The notes under the pieces are model-generated. The model was not told the DNA's origin, ran no database searches, and saw only the letters and a program-made list of their open reading frames with translations. A stretch of 56,002 bases of DNA, from assembly GCA_011754105.1 (NCBI GenBank), contig JAAKDF010000011.1:1-56002 (forward strand). Direction: 5' to 3'. Positions 24,863 to 34,746 of the stretch are shown one piece after another; position 1 is the first letter of the stretch, and every line of letters begins with the position of its first letter. Source of the stretch: Serratia symbiotica (GTDB lineage Bacteria; Pseudomonadota; Gammaproteobacteria; Enterobacterales; Enterobacteriaceae). The translations under genes were made by a program, and so were the position numbers.

Positions 24863-24968
24863 GAAGAGAAGGTTTTGCCTCGCAGTACCAGGCGTGAAGT
24901 GCCGTTTTATTTACCCAGAAAGTGAGTGAACAACGAGTTATAAGGGCGTTGTTGTAAACCATCCAGTA
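24863..24968 (-). mobile_element. IS5-family internal fragment (about 105 bp)
   Basis: On the minus strand this matches the left part of the local IS5 element: SLTFWVNKTALHAWYCEAKPS is the N-terminal transposase segment seen in copies 1, 3 and 5. Neither end of the element is present. It sits between the remnants of sohB and yciK. Confidence 0.75.
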
Positions 24969-24983
24969 TCGGCCGTGAAGCGG

Positions 24984-25020
24984 CACCAACTGAGCACCGA
25001 AACGGTGCTCAGTTGGTGCT
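24984..25020. repeat. perfect inverted repeat, 17-bp arms, AAA loop
   Basis: Arms 24984-25000 and 25004-25020 are exact reverse complements (GCACCAACTGAGCACCG) with a 3-nt loop. It lies beside an IS fragment in the decayed sohB-yciK gap. There is no T-run on either side, so it does not look like a terminator. Confidence 0.85.
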
Positions 25021-25074
25021 ATTAGGACGTACCTAGAGCAAATTACAGGCGGTTCAGACATAGATTTCCGCAAT

Positions 25075-25659
25075 GGGTAGCCTACCAGATTATATCTTGA
25101 CCCTGGATTTGCTACATACTACGCCAGGACAATACCAACAGGTTGTAGACGAGCTGACAGCACAGATCCCCCGGCTTTGGGAGATATCTCGCTGATGATT
25201 GAGCTGTCGATGACCATGTGGCTGAAAGTGATACACGTCAACCTCAACGTTACCGTAATGCTAACGCAGGTTCTACTACCACTGCTAATAAGATTATCAC
25301 ACGCCGGGTCGCTGGTGTTTACTAGTTCCAGCGTAGGCAGTACCGGTCGCGCTAACTAGGGGGCTGGGGGCTTATGCGGTGTCCAAATTCGCAACTGAAG
25401 GTATCAACTGAAGGTATCTTCATGCAGGTACTGGCAGACGAGTACAGGAGCCGTAATCTTCTGGTAAACTGCATCAATCCAGGAGGGAATCGCAGCAAAA
25501 TGCGTGATACCGCCTTCCCACACGGAGACAGCAAAGAGCTGAAAACACCCGCCGATATCATGCCACTGTACCTCTATATGAGGGGGGATGACAGCCGTTT
25601 TAAAACTGGTATGACTTTTGATGCCCAACCGCATCGCAAACCGGGTTCCATTGTATAAT
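25075..25659 (+). pseudogene. yciK: short-chain dehydrogenase YciK, degraded
   Basis: Fragments of the SDR protein YciK are readable in changing frames: YILTLDLLH, then (other frames) the LVFTSSSVGS block and GAYAVSKFATEG with the catalytic Tyr-Lys, then LLVNCINPGG, TAFPHGD, LKTPADIMPLY and KTGMTFDAQPHRKPG. The first sixty or so residues, including the nucleotide-binding glycine motif, are missing, and several stops interrupt the middle. Its usual neighbour btuR is absent. Confidence 0.88.
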
Positions 25660-25748
25660 AAAGGTACGATGACTTGGCTGAAGAACACCACAAGTAGATA
25701 TTATCAGGAACTGGCGGATGTCTTGCCGATAATGAAGTTGCTTAAAAA

Positions 25749-26651
25749 TTACCGGCGCTTGCTTGGTCTGCCAGATTTGCTACCTGGCGCATTGCGGTGA
25801 CTGCTGCTACCGGTTACCTGGATATGACGTTTGACAGCACGGCGGATCTGATTGGCTTTTATGCGGCGGCGTTCACGCTCTACTGGCATTTTGCTGACCT
25901 TTTCCGGGTTCAGGCCAACCAGCGCGCGTAGATAGTTAATCGCATTCAGATCCAGCTCAGCCCAACCGCCACGCGGTAGCCCTTTGGGCAATGCAATATC
26001 GCCGTAGCGTACACGGATTAGTCGGCTGACCTGTACGCCAACCGCTTCCCAGAGACGACGTACCTCACGGTTGCGGCCTTCGGTAAGGGTGACGTTATAC
26101 CACTGGTTCAAACCTTTACCCCCTTGAAAGTCGATGGTATGGAAGGCAGCTGGGCCATCTTCCAACTGTACGCCCTTCTTTAACTGCTTCACGTTGTCAT
26201 CGTCGATCTGACCAAACACGCGCACCGCGTATTCGCGTTCAACTTCTCGGCTTGGGTGCATCAGGCTGTTAGCTAACTCACCATCGGTGGTGAACAACAA
26301 CAGGCCGGAGGTGTTGACATCCAGACGCCCTACTGCCACCCAACGTGAACCACGCAGCTTAGGCAGGCGGTCGAACACTGTTGTACGGCCTTCGGGATCG
26401 CTGTGGGTGCAAATCTCGCCTTCCGGCTTATAATAGGCCAATACACGGCAAACTGCCTCTTCAGAAGATTCCTTGACCGAGACAACATGACCATCCAGAC
26501 GAATTTTCATCGCAGTGTTTACCTCAACGCGATCACCTAATTTGGCTATCTTGCCATCGACACTTACGCGGCCAGCTTTAATCATAGCTTCAATTACACG
26601 ACGTGAACCGTGACCCACGCGCGCTAAAACTTTCTGTAACTTCTCGCTCAT
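25749..26651 (-). CDS. rluB: 23S rRNA pseudouridine-2605 synthase
   Basis: RluB makes pseudouridine 2605 in 23S rRNA. It has 300 residues (291 in E. coli). An N-terminal S4 RNA-binding domain ([16 protein letters not shown]) is followed by the RsuA-type catalytic domain with the active-site Asp in [12 protein letters not shown] near 105-116 and the [16 protein letters not shown] block. The C-terminal tail is basic ([16 protein letters not shown]). It is intact although both former neighbours, yciK and yciO, are dead. Confidence 0.95.
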   Translation of the reverse strand: MSEKLQKVLARVGHGSRRVIEAMIKAGRVSVDGKIAKLGDRVEVNTAMKIRLDGHVVSVKESSEEAVCRVLAYYKPEGEICTHSDPEGRTTVFDRLPKLRGSRWVAVGRLDVNTSGLLLFTTDGELANSLMHPSREVEREYAVRVFGQIDDDNVKQLKKGVQLEDGPAAFHTIDFQGGKGLNQWYNVTLTEGRNREVRRLWEAVGVQVSRLIRVRYGDIALPKGLPRGGWAELDLNAINYLRALVGLNPEKVSKMPVERERRRIKANQIRRAVKRHIQVTGSSSHRNAPGSKSGRPSKRR

Positions 26652-27178
26652 TGAGCAACCTCTAGTGTTGCCTTCACAGGCATCAGCGTATGTAATTTTC
26701 CACTAGTTAAGGCTATAATTGCCACAACCATATAATATATAAATATTTTAAAAAAAACTCACACATAACACATAATTCAAATTGGTTAATTATTCTACAC
26801 TAACTGCAGGACCAATGATTCTGAAATTTTTGTATGTTTTCCAGGAAACATATTAGCTGCCTAAAACTGGCTCAAGTCACTCAAAGACACTTAATCCACG
26901 TACCATTTTTATCTAAACTCTCATACTTCAAGTTTCTTGTGCATTAGCTCTTCTCGCTGGCTCCTGAAACTTACCGGTTTCAGCGCGCCTGAGGATGATT
27001 AATCCTCATCATCCCTGGGGTTCCAGCCTGCAGCTCAGCTCAAGCGATGTTTAAATTGGTTACCAACCAGATTTTTACTGCGTTTCGCCTTTTCGGCTCT
27101 TAGCCGAATGAAACAAAATATTAAGGTGTTAATTAATTTAATCACCGATCATGATAATTAACGCAACAAACTTTTATC
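26652..27178. other. gene-free spacer with repeat-like sequence
   Basis: About 530 bp between rluB and the yciO remnant. 26700-26800 is very AT-rich. 26928-27075 begins ATACTTCAAGTTTC and includes GTTTAAATTGGTTACC; it resembles the dispersed repeat at 7566-7770 and is likely a second, decayed copy. No gene is seen. Confidence 0.45.
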
Positions 27179-27733
27179 TCAGCAAAAAAGCGTAAGATCG
27201 CCGGCCCCTTCTCGCACCACTTCAGGCGTCGCTTCAGTCATGTCAACCACTGTGGTTGGTTGTTGGCCTAGGAAGCCGCCGTAAACTACTAGATCCACCT
27301 GTTTACCCAGATGATCGCTGATCTCTTGCGGATCGGACTCAGCAAAATTGTTGCCTGGCAGCATCAGTGTGGTAGACATCATGGGTTCATTCAGTGCTGC
27401 CAACAGTGCCAACGCGATCGGATTGGATGGCACGCGCAGACCAATGGTATTGCGCCTATCGTTCATCAGGAGGCGCAATACCATTGGTCGCTTTAAGGAT
27501 AAAGGTATAGCCGCACGGCGTATTGTTTTTTATCAGACGATACGCGATGCTATCTACATATGAAGAATGTGGCAGATGCGTTTGACATCGCCGTCGTATC
27601 CTCCAGCATGCAGCCCAGTACCTAGCCGGAATAGGTAGGATATACGATTGCGCCACCTTTGCGCAGCACATCCATCGTTAAATTCATTAGACGCGGCTGA
27701 GGGCTATCCAGGTGAATATAAAAAAGCTGACTA
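27179..27733 (-). pseudogene. yciO: YciO (YrdC/TsaC-like family), degraded
   Basis: The start reads SQLFYIHLDSPQPRLMN, then GAIVYPTYSG and, in other frames, YTFILKAT and NTIGLRVPSNPIALALLAAL, STTLMLPGNNFAESDPQEI, and the C-terminal TTVVDMTEATPEVVREGAGD. This is YciO, a paralogue of the t6A enzyme TsaC. A stop, a frameshift and a 19-bp perfect inverted repeat (27439-27489) break it. The inverted repeat replaces about eight codons with an inverted copy of sequence downstream in the gene. Confidence 0.88.
27439..27489. repeat. perfect inverted repeat, 19-bp arms, 13-nt loop
   Basis: Arms 27439-27457 and 27471-27489 are exact reverse complements (GACCAATGGTATTGCGCCT). The lower-coordinate arm is the true yciO coding sequence (NTIGL); the other arm replaces the expected codons of the family block after ILK. 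This pattern is expected from template switching at an imperfect palindrome. Confidence 0.85.
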
Positions 27734-27775
27734 ATGACTTGCTCCTAAGATAATGCATGTGGGGCATTGGCCGAG

Positions 27776-28687
27776 TTAAATCATACTGTTTGACCAGTCT
27801 CGCCATACCGGTTCGACACCACCTGGCAGCCATAGCTTACGGCCTAGCTCAACCCACGCACATGGCTGATGAAAATCAGAGCCTTGCGATGCCAATAATC
27901 GATAATCCTGGGCATATTTCGCCAGTTGCGAACGCTCATGCGGTGCTTGCTGACATTGCGCGACTTCCATTGCATCACCACCTTGCTCGGCGAAATACGC
28001 CAACAGGCGTTTTAGCCACTTCGCCGTCAGATTATAGCGGCCTGGGTGCGCTATCACTGCCTGCCCACCGGATTGATGAATTACATCAATGGTTCGTTCT
28101 ATGCTACACCACTGTGGCGCAACATAGCCGGTTTTGCCATTGGCGAGGTATTTATTGAATACCTGCGCCATATTGTCAGCCACGCCGATTTGCACCAAAT
28201 AACGAGCAAAATGTCCCCTGGTTACCGCCCCACCAGCAGCTAACCGTTGTGCGCCAGCATAACCATCTTGAATGCTTGCTTTCTCTAGCCGTAGGCCGAT
28301 TTCCTGCGCCCGTAGTGTGCGCCGCACGCTCTGTTTAGCCAACAAGTGCACCATGGCTGTAGACGCGGTATCGATACCCAATCCGACAATATGGATCTCG
28401 TGGTTTTGCCACAGCGTCGAGATTTCTACCCCATTAACCAATTGCAGCGGCAATGCCAGCTCGGCGATAAATGCAACAGCGGCAGCCAACCCAGCGGTGG
28501 TGTCATGATCGGTTATCGCCAATACGCTGACGCGCATCTCCACCGCCCGCTGCACCAATTGTGCCGGTGTTAGGTAGCCATCAGAGGCGGTAGTGTGGCT
28601 GTGAAGATCATATAGGATAAAAGCAGAGGGCTGAGGGTTGCTATCTCTCAAAACAAAGTATCCGGTAATGGCTTGTTTTTCTATCAT
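27776..28687 (-). CDS. rnm: PHP-domain 5'-3' exoribonuclease (RNase AM)
   Basis: Rnm (YciV) is a PHP-family metal-dependent 5'-3' exonuclease that matures rRNA 5' ends. The metal-binding PHP motifs are visible: [42 protein letters not shown] and QGSDFHQP. The product is about 303 residues from ATG at 28687; E. coli has 293. A TTG start nearer YDLHSH or a TTG at 28705 is also possible, as no strong ribosome site decides it. It diverges from the trp promoter, as in E. coli. Intact. Confidence 0.92.
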   Translation of the reverse strand: MIEKQAITGYFVLRDSNPQPSAFILYDLHSHTTASDGYLTPAQLVQRAVEMRVSVLAITDHDTTAGLAAAVAFIAELALPLQLVNGVEISTLWQNHEIHIVGLGIDTASTAMVHLLAKQSVRRTLRAQEIGLRLEKASIQDGYAGAQRLAAGGAVTRGHFARYLVQIGVADNMAQVFNKYLANGKTGYVAPQWCSIERTIDVIHQSGGQAVIAHPGRYNLTAKWLKRLLAYFAEQGGDAMEVAQCQQAPHERSQLAKYAQDYRLLASQGSDFHQPCAWVELGRKLWLPGGVEPVWRDWSNSMI

Positions 28688-28778
28688 ACACGCTATCGTT
28701 ATCAAGACGGAAATCTATTCTTCCACTGGCCTATGCCATGATGATGAGTTGAACGACCAAACGTTATGCAAAAGAGGT

Positions 28779-28823
28779 TTGACTTCATCCTAATGAAATA
28801 GTTAACTATTTCATTAGGATGAA
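28779..28823 (+). promoter_or_regulatory. trp promoter and altered TrpR operator in a 40-bp palindrome
   Basis: -35 TTGACT (28779-28784), 17-bp spacer, -10 TTAACT (28802-28807): the same layout as the E. coli trp promoter, where the operator overlaps the -10. The operator core here is ATAGTTAACTAT, while TrpR operators have CTAGTTAACTAG. Bases 28784-28823 form a perfect palindrome with 20-bp arms and no spacer, centred in GTT/AAC. The right half is an exact inverted copy of the left half. The symmetrical loss of CTAG probably weakens TrpR repression. Confidence 0.85.
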
Positions 28824-28843
28824 AATCACCAGAGAGTACTAAA

Positions 28844-28906
28844 ATGATAAAGCCAATGACTTCTATTTTTCGCGGGTGGCACACCTCCCTTTTACGGGCC
28901 GGGTAA
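28844..28906 (+). CDS. trpL: trp operon leader peptide, single Trp codon
   Basis: A 20-residue open frame (ATG 28844, TAA 28904-28906) lies between the trp promoter and the attenuator. It ends FRGWHTSLLRAG; enterobacterial leaders have GWWRTS at this place, so one Trp codon and one Arg codon seem to have been replaced by a single His codon. The only Trp codon is TGG at 28877-28879. A purine-rich AGAGAG lies upstream of the ATG. A second in-frame ATG at 28856 would give 16 residues. Ribosome stalling here should be less sensitive to tryptophan shortage. Confidence 0.8.
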   Translation: MIKPMTSIFRGWHTSLLRAG

Positions 28907-28908
28907 TC

Positions 28909-28968
28909 GCGCATAGCTGTCATCCGAAAATGCAGATTTCCAAAGCTCGCGCTGATGCGGGCTTTTTT
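28909..28968 (+). promoter_or_regulatory. trp attenuator with antiterminator
   Basis: The terminator stem is AGCTCGC (28944-28950) with GCGGGCT (28957-28963) and a six-T run to 28968. An alternative antiterminator pairs GCGC and AGCT (28909-28918) with AGCT and GCGC (28944-28952). Both alternative folds of classic trp attenuation are thus still possible, even though the leader peptide has lost one Trp codon. Confidence 0.8.
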
Positions 28969-28996
28969 ATGGGCAGCATTTGATTGGAACAACCTA

Positions 28997-30559
28997 ATGA
29001 TAAACCAGAGACCACAGCTCAAACTACTGAAGGTGCAAGCCAGCTACCGGGGCGATTCCACCACTGTTTTTCACCAGTTGTGTGGCGCACGTCCGGCCAC
29101 ACTGCTGCTAGAATCGGCTGAAGTCACTAGCAAACAGAACTTGCAAAGTCTGCTAGTAATCGACAGCGCCTTACGTATAACTGCGCAGGGCCGTAACGTG
29201 ACAGTGCAAGCGCTGACGGCCAACGGTGCAGCCTTGCTACCGCTACTGGATGAAGCACTGCCGAGCGAGGTGCTTATTCAGGCTTGCCCCAACTGCCGCG
29301 CATTGACCTTCCCGCAGATCGATACGGTGCAGGATGAAGATGCCCGCCTGCGTTCGTTATCGGTATTTGATGCTCTGCGCACCCTGCTGACACTGGTAGA
29401 CTCCCCGGCAGATGAGCGCGAAGCCGTGATGCTGGGTGGCCTGTTCTCCTACGATCTAGTTGCCGGTTTCGAAGATTTGCCAGAGCTGCGCCAGGATCAA
29501 CGCTGCCCGGATTTTTGCTTTTACCTGGTGGAAACGTTGCTGGTGTTAGATCACCAGCACATTTCTGCCCACTTACAAGCCAGCGTGTTCACCACAGACC
29601 ATATAGAAGAGCAACGTTTGCAACAACGACTGGAACAGTTTCAGGCTCAATTAACGCACGCGCAGCAGCCGATTCCGCACCAGAGGCTAGAGAACATACA
29701 ACTAGGCTGCAACCAAACCGATGAAGAATACTGCGCGCTAGTCAGCGGGTTACAGGAAGCAATTCGCCAAGGCGAAATCTTCCAGGTGGTGCCATCGCGC
29801 CGTTTCTCTCTGCCCTGCCCGACACCGCTGGCGGCTTATAAGACGCTGAAGGATAACAACCCCAGCCCGTACATGTTTTTTATGCAGGATCATGAATTCA
29901 CTCTGTTCGGCGCTTCACCGGAAAGCGCGCTGAAATACAGTGCCAGTACCCGCCAGCTTGAGATCTACCCGATCGCTGGCACCCGCCCGCGTGGATACCG
30001 GGCCGACGGCTCGCTAGATTTGGATCTCGATAGCCGAATTGAGTTGGAAATGCGGACCGATGATAAGGAAATGTCCGAACACTTGATGCTGGTTGATCTG
30101 GCGCGCAATGATATGGCTCGCATCTGCCGAGTGGGTAGCCGCTATATGGCAGACCTGACCCAGGTTGATCGCTACTCGTTCGTTATGCATCTGGTATCGC
30201 GGGTTGTCGGCACACTGCGCACCGATCTTGACGCGCTACATGCTTATCAAGCCTGTATGAACATGGGCACCTTGAGTGGCGCGCCGAAAGTGCGCGCGAT
30301 GCAACTGATCGCTGCATCCGAAGGTTCACGACGTGGTAGCTACGGCGGTGCGGTAGGCTATTTCACCGCCAACGGCGATCTGGACACTTGTATTGTCATT
30401 CGTTCCGCCTATGTTGAAGATGGCATTGCTACGGTGCAAGCGGGGGCTGGTGTAGTACTGGCTTCTGTTCCTCAGGCAGAAGCTGATGAGACTCGTAACA
30501 AGGCCCGTGCAGTGTTACGCGCCATCGCCAGTGCGCATCACGCCAGAGAGGTGTTCTAA
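28997..30559 (+). CDS. trpE: anthranilate synthase component I
   Basis: TrpE turns chorismate and ammonia (or glutamine with TrpG) into anthranilate. The start at 28997 ([20 protein letters not shown]) aligns with the S. marcescens protein; an upstream frame overlaps the attenuator and is rejected. Length is 520. The tryptophan feedback site motif LLLES (about 37-41) is intact, as are the chorismate-binding blocks [27 protein letters not shown] and [12 protein letters not shown]. The stop overlaps the trpG start (TAATG). The intact LLES suggests feedback inhibition is kept. Confidence 0.97.
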   Translation: MINQRPQLKLLKVQASYRGDSTTVFHQLCGARPATLLLESAEVTSKQNLQSLLVIDSALRITAQGRNVTVQALTANGAALLPLLDEALPSEVLIQACPNCRALTFPQIDTVQDEDARLRSLSVFDALRTLLTLVDSPADEREAVMLGGLFSYDLVAGFEDLPELRQDQRCPDFCFYLVETLLVLDHQHISAHLQASVFTTDHIEEQRLQQRLEQFQAQLTHAQQPIPHQRLENIQLGCNQTDEEYCALVSGLQEAIRQGEIFQVVPSRRFSLPCPTPLAAYKTLKDNNPSPYMFFMQDHEFTLFGASPESALKYSASTRQLEIYPIAGTRPRGYRADGSLDLDLDSRIELEMRTDDKEMSEHLMLVDLARNDMARICRVGSRYMADLTQVDRYSFVMHLVSRVVGTLRTDLDALHAYQACMNMGTLSGAPKVRAMQLIAASEGSRRGSYGGAVGYFTANGDLDTCIVIRSAYVEDGIATVQAGAGVVLASVPQAEADETRNKARAVLRAIASAHHAREVF

Positions 30560-31140
30560 TGGCCGATATCTTACTGCTCGATAATATTGATTCCTTTACT
30601 TACAATCTGGTCGATCAATTGCGCTCCAACGGCCATCAGGTGGTGATTTACCGCAATCATATTGCTGCTGAGTTGATTATCCAGCGCTTGCAGCAGACGG
30701 AACAGCCCGTGCTGATGCTATCGCCAGGGCCAGGCACGCCTGCCGATGCTGGATGCATGCCAGAATTGCTGAAATGCCTACGCGGCAAACTGCCAATTGT
30801 TGGCATCTGCCTCGGCCACCAGGCTATTGTGGAAGCCTACGGCGGCCATATTGTTCAGGCGGACGAGATTTTACATGGCAAAGCGTCGGCGATTAGCCAC
30901 GATAATGAGGGCATGTTCGCTGGCATAGCCAATCCATTGTCGGTAGCGCGTTATCACTCGCTAGTTGGCAGCAATATCCCTGCCGAACTCACTATCAACG
31001 CACGTTTTGGTGAAATGGTGATGGCGGTGCGTAATGATCGACATCGCGTATGTGGTTTCCAGTTTCACCCTGAATCGATCCTGACTATGCAGGGCGCACG
31101 CCTGCTTCAGCAGACCTTGGCTTGGGCGCTGGCGAAGTAA
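30559..31140 (+). CDS. trpG: anthranilate synthase component II (glutamine amidotransferase)
   Basis: TrpG supplies ammonia from glutamine to TrpE. It is a free-standing 193-residue protein, as in S. marcescens; in E. coli it is fused to TrpD. Class I amidotransferase motifs are [13 protein letters not shown], the nucleophile elbow GICLGHQ (Cys near 84), and the His-Glu pair in FQFHPESI. Its start overlaps the trpE stop by one base, consistent with translational coupling. Confidence 0.97.
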   Translation: MADILLLDNIDSFTYNLVDQLRSNGHQVVIYRNHIAAELIIQRLQQTEQPVLMLSPGPGTPADAGCMPELLKCLRGKLPIVGICLGHQAIVEAYGGHIVQADEILHGKASAISHDNEGMFAGIANPLSVARYHSLVGSNIPAELTINARFGEMVMAVRNDRHRVCGFQFHPESILTMQGARLLQQTLAWALAK

Positions 31141-31154
31141 TAAGGAAAACAACG

Positions 31155-32153
31155 ATGCAACTTATTTTAGAAAAACTGTACCGCGCCGAGTCGATGAACC
31201 AACAGGAAAGCCAGCAACTATTCAGCTCTATCTTGCGTGGCAAGTTGGAGCCAAGCCAGTTGGCCGCAGCGTTGATCAGCATGAAGATCCGCGGCGAACA
31301 CCCAGACGAGATCGCCGGCGCCGCCAGAGCTATGCTGGCTGACGCTCAGTCATTCCCGCGCCCGAATTATCCTTTTGCTGATATTGTCGGCACTGGTGGC
31401 GATGGCACTAATAGCATCAATATTTCTACTGCCAGTGCCTTTGTCGCGGCGGCCTGCGGAGCAAAAATCGCCAAGCACGGTAACCGCAGCGTTTCCAGCC
31501 ATTCCGGCTCTTCCGATTTGCTAGCAGCATTCGGCATCCGTCTAGATCTGCATGCGCAAGAGGCGCGTAAAGCGCTAGACGATCTCGGTATTTGCTTCCT
31601 GTTCGCACCACAGTACCACAGCGGTTTTCGCCATGCGATGCTAGTTCGACAGCAATTAAAGACTAGCACATTATTCAACGTGCTAGGGCCATTGATTAAC
31701 CCGGCACGACCGCCACTGGCGTTAATCGGTGTCTACAGCCCAGATCTGGTGCTACCAATCGCCGAAACCTTGCGTATGTTGGGCTATAAACGTGCGGCAG
31801 TGGTGCATGGCGGTGGTATGGATGAAGTGGCGATCCACACCACCACCCAAGTTGCTGAACTCAAAGACGGTGACATTGCCCGCTACCTACTGACGCCGCA
31901 ATCTTTCGGGCTGAAAAGTCACCCACTAGAAGCGTTACTTGGCAGCACACCGGAAGAGAACCGTGACATTGTAAAGCGGTTATTACAAGGTACAGGCGAC
32001 CTGGCGCATGCCACAGCAGTAGCCGCTAACGTCGCGTTGCTGTTAAAGTTATTCGGGCATGAAGACCTGCGCCAAAATGCGCAACGAGCATTGGATGTGA
32101 TTCACAGCGGGCAGGCTTATGCGCGTGTTACCGCACTGGCTGCAAGAGGATAA
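31155..32153 (+). CDS. trpD: anthranilate phosphoribosyltransferase
   Basis: TrpD transfers phosphoribose from PRPP to anthranilate. The start at 31155 ([14 protein letters not shown]), 14 bp after trpG, gives 332 residues; an upstream in-frame extension overlaps trpG and is rejected. The PRPP-binding GTGGDG (near 80), KHGNRSVSS near 107 and [10 protein letters not shown] near 162 are intact. The gene is separate from trpG, a Serratia trait. Confidence 0.97.
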   Translation: MQLILEKLYRAESMNQQESQQLFSSILRGKLEPSQLAAALISMKIRGEHPDEIAGAARAMLADAQSFPRPNYPFADIVGTGGDGTNSINISTASAFVAAACGAKIAKHGNRSVSSHSGSSDLLAAFGIRLDLHAQEARKALDDLGICFLFAPQYHSGFRHAMLVRQQLKTSTLFNVLGPLINPARPPLALIGVYSPDLVLPIAETLRMLGYKRAAVVHGGGMDEVAIHTTTQVAELKDGDIARYLLTPQSFGLKSHPLEALLGSTPEENRDIVKRLLQGTGDLAHATAVAANVALLLKLFGHEDLRQNAQRALDVIHSGQAYARVTALAARG

Positions 32154-32156
32154 ATA

Positions 32157-33518
32157 ATGCAGGAAACCATACTAAGCAAGATTGTTGGTGACAAGGCACA
32201 ATGGGTTGTAGCACGACAGCAAAAACAGCCGCTGACCAACTTCCAGCATAAAATTGTGCCGAGTGAGCGTAACTTCTATCAGGCGCTGCAAGGAACCAGA
32301 CCAGCATTTATTCTGGAATGTAAGAAAGCTTCACCTTCCAAAGGACTGATCCGCGAAAACTTCGATCCTGTGGACATCGCCTTAGCCTATAAGGATTTTG
32401 CTTCTGCCATTTCGGTGCTGACCGATGAGAAATACTTCCAAGGTCGTGTCGATTTTCTGCCATTGGTTAGCAAAAAGGTAACGCAGCCAGTATTGTGTAA
32501 AGATTTTATTATCGACCCTTACCAGATCTATCTGGCACGCTTCTACCAGGCTGATGCCGTTCTATTGATGCTATCGGTGCTGAGTGACGAGCAGTACCGC
32601 CAGTTGGCGGCGGTGGCTCATCGCCTCAAGATGGGCGTATTGACTGAAGTGATCAGCGAAGAAGAGCTGCAACGGGCGATGGCACTGGGAGCACAGGTGG
32701 TTGGCATTAATAACCGCGATCTGCGCGACTTAAGCATTGACCTTGGACGCACCCGCCAACTGGCACCGCGTGTACTACCTGGGGTAACGATAATCAGTGA
32801 GTCTGGTATCAAACAATACAGCCAGATCCGCGAATTGAGCCACTATGCTCACGGTTTTCTGATCGGTAGTGCACTAATGGCGGAAACCAATCTGCGCGCC
32901 GCCGTACGCCGAGTCATTATGGGGGACAACAAAGTTTGTGGTTTAACGCGCCCCCAAGATGCCGCCGCCGCTTACCAGGCCGGTGCTATCTATGGCGGTT
33001 TGATTTTTGTTAGTCGTTCAGCGCGCTACGTGGCGGCCAACCGCGCCCGCGAAGTGATTTCAGGCGGACCGCTGAAATATGTTGGCGTTTTCTGTGATGA
33101 GCAGGTGACGACTGTGGCGCAAACTGCCGAATACCTTAGCCTGCAAGCAGTACAGTTGCATGGATTTGAAGACCAGGCTTATATCAACTCCCTACGACTT
33201 CTTCTACCTGATTGCTGTCAAATCTGGAAGGCACTGAGCGTAAAAGATTTGTTACCGGCGCGCGATCTTCAGCAGGTCGATCGCTTTTTGCTGGATAATG
33301 GTGCTGGAGGCACCGGCCATTGCTTTGATTGGTCGGTATTGCAGGGGAAAGATCTCAGTAATGTCATGCTGGCTGGCGGCTTGGGCGCGGACAACTGCAT
33401 CGAGGCTGCCAAACTCGGCGGAGCTGGTTTGGACTTTAACTCCGGGGTCGAAATCCAGCCTGGAATTAAAGATGCAATCAGTTTAACTACGGTATTCCAG
33501 ACCCTGCGCGCCTACTGA
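32157..33518 (+). CDS. trpC: indole-3-glycerol-phosphate synthase / PRA isomerase
   Basis: This bifunctional TrpC-TrpF fusion performs phosphoribosylanthranilate isomerisation (C-terminal half) and ring closure to indoleglycerol phosphate (N-terminal half). It has 453 residues, the E. coli length. IGPS motifs: ECKKASPSKG near 53-62, LCKDFIID near 112, GINNRDL and ISESGI. PRAI motifs: KVCGLTRPQDA near 260, VQLHG, AGGLGADN and GLDFNSGVE. It starts 3 bp after trpD. Confidence 0.97.
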   Translation: MQETILSKIVGDKAQWVVARQQKQPLTNFQHKIVPSERNFYQALQGTRPAFILECKKASPSKGLIRENFDPVDIALAYKDFASAISVLTDEKYFQGRVDFLPLVSKKVTQPVLCKDFIIDPYQIYLARFYQADAVLLMLSVLSDEQYRQLAAVAHRLKMGVLTEVISEEELQRAMALGAQVVGINNRDLRDLSIDLGRTRQLAPRVLPGVTIISESGIKQYSQIRELSHYAHGFLIGSALMAETNLRAAVRRVIMGDNKVCGLTRPQDAAAAYQAGAIYGGLIFVSRSARYVAANRAREVISGGPLKYVGVFCDEQVTTVAQTAEYLSLQAVQLHGFEDQAYINSLRLLLPDCCQIWKALSVKDLLPARDLQQVDRFLLDNGAGGTGHCFDWSVLQGKDLSNVMLAGGLGADNCIEAAKLGGAGLDFNSGVEIQPGIKDAISLTTVFQTLRAY

Positions 33519-33555
33519 ATGAGAATATCATTAACGGATAAGAACAGGAATTATA

Positions 33556-34746
33556 ATGACGCTGCTCAACCCCTACTTCGGTGAATTTGGTGGTCAATAC
33601 GTACCGCAAATCTTGATGCCAGCCTTAAAACATCTGGAAGAAGCCTTCGTCAGCGCCCAACGCGACCCTGAGTTTCAGGATGAATTCATCGATTTATTAA
33701 AGAACTACGCTGGACGTCCAACAGCGCTGACGCTGTGTAAAAGCCTCACTTCTGGCAGTAAAACTAAACTTTACCTAAAACGTGAGGATCTGCTGCACGG
33801 CGGTTCGCACAAAACCAACCAGGTGTTAGGTCAGGCGCTGCTGGCCAAGCGGATGGGCAAAACAGAAATCATAGCAGAAACCGGTGCTGGCCAGCATGGC
33901 GTAGCTTCGTCTCTGGCCTGCGCACTACTAGGCCTAAAGTGCCGTATCTATATGGGGGCCAAAGACATTGAACGTCAGTCGCCGAATTTATTCCGCATGC
34001 GTTTGATGGGTGCAGAGGTGCTCCCTGTGCACAGCGGATCTGCTACCCTGAAAGATGCATGTAATGAAGCGCTGCGAGACTGGTCGGGTAGCTATGAGAA
34101 AGCGCACTATATGCTGGGAACCGCTGCGGGGCCTCATCCCTACCCGACTATAGTGCGTGAATTCCAACGCATGATCGGCGAAGAAACCAAAGCGCAAATG
34201 CTAGAGCGCGAAGGCCGGCTGCCGGACGCAGTGCTGGCTTGCGTCGGTGGCGGCTCCAATGCCATCGGCATGTTTGCTGACTTTATCGACGACGCCAGCG
34301 TGGCTCTAATCGGTGTGGAACCCGCCGGGCTGGGGATTGAAACCGGCCAGCACGGCGCACCGCTAAAGCACGGCTATGTCGGCATTTACTTTGGTATGAA
34401 AGCACCGATGATGCAGACCTCAGATGGTCAGATTGAGGAGTCTTACTCAATCTCGGCTGGGTTAGATTTTCCTTCTGTCGGGCCACAGCATGCTTATCTG
34501 AACAATATTGGCCGTGCGCATTACGTCTCGATCACCGATGATGAAGCGTTGGACGCGTTCAAGGCACTGTCGCTCCGTGAAGGCATTATTCCAGCTCTTG
34601 AATCTTCTCACGCACTGGCTCAGGCGATGAAAATGATCCATGAAACACCGCAGAAAGAGCAGATTCTGGTGGTCAATCTGTCCGGCCGCGGCGATAAGGA
34701 TATATTTACAATTCACGACATTCTGAAAGCACGGGGAGAAATCTGA
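33556..34746 (+). CDS. trpB: tryptophan synthase beta chain
   Basis: TrpB joins indole and serine with PLP. It has 396 residues. The PLP lysine is in [12 protein letters not shown] (near 82-93), the catalytic-site glutamate in [10 protein letters not shown] near 109, and the phosphate-binding glycine loop is [12 protein letters not shown] near 230. The C-terminal NLSGRGDKD is intact. Its stop overlaps the trpA start (TGATG). Confidence 0.98.
   Translation: MTLLNPYFGEFGGQYVPQILMPALKHLEEAFVSAQRDPEFQDEFIDLLKNYAGRPTALTLCKSLTSGSKTKLYLKREDLLHGGSHKTNQVLGQALLAKRMGKTEIIAETGAGQHGVASSLACALLGLKCRIYMGAKDIERQSPNLFRMRLMGAEVLPVHSGSATLKDACNEALRDWSGSYEKAHYMLGTAAGPHPYPTIVREFQRMIGEETKAQMLEREGRLPDAVLACVGGGSNAIGMFADFIDDASVALIGVEPAGLGIETGQHGAPLKHGYVGIYFGMKAPMMQTSDGQIEESYSISAGLDFPSVGPQHAYLNNIGRAHYVSITDDEALDAFKALSLREGIIPALESSHALAQAMKMIHETPQKEQILVVNLSGRGDKDIFTIHDILKARGEI

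Noticed and set aside
25660-25800. 60-residue plus frame as a btuR remnant
   Set aside because: The sequence lacks the GNGKGKTT P-loop of BtuR and overlaps the 3' end of rluB.
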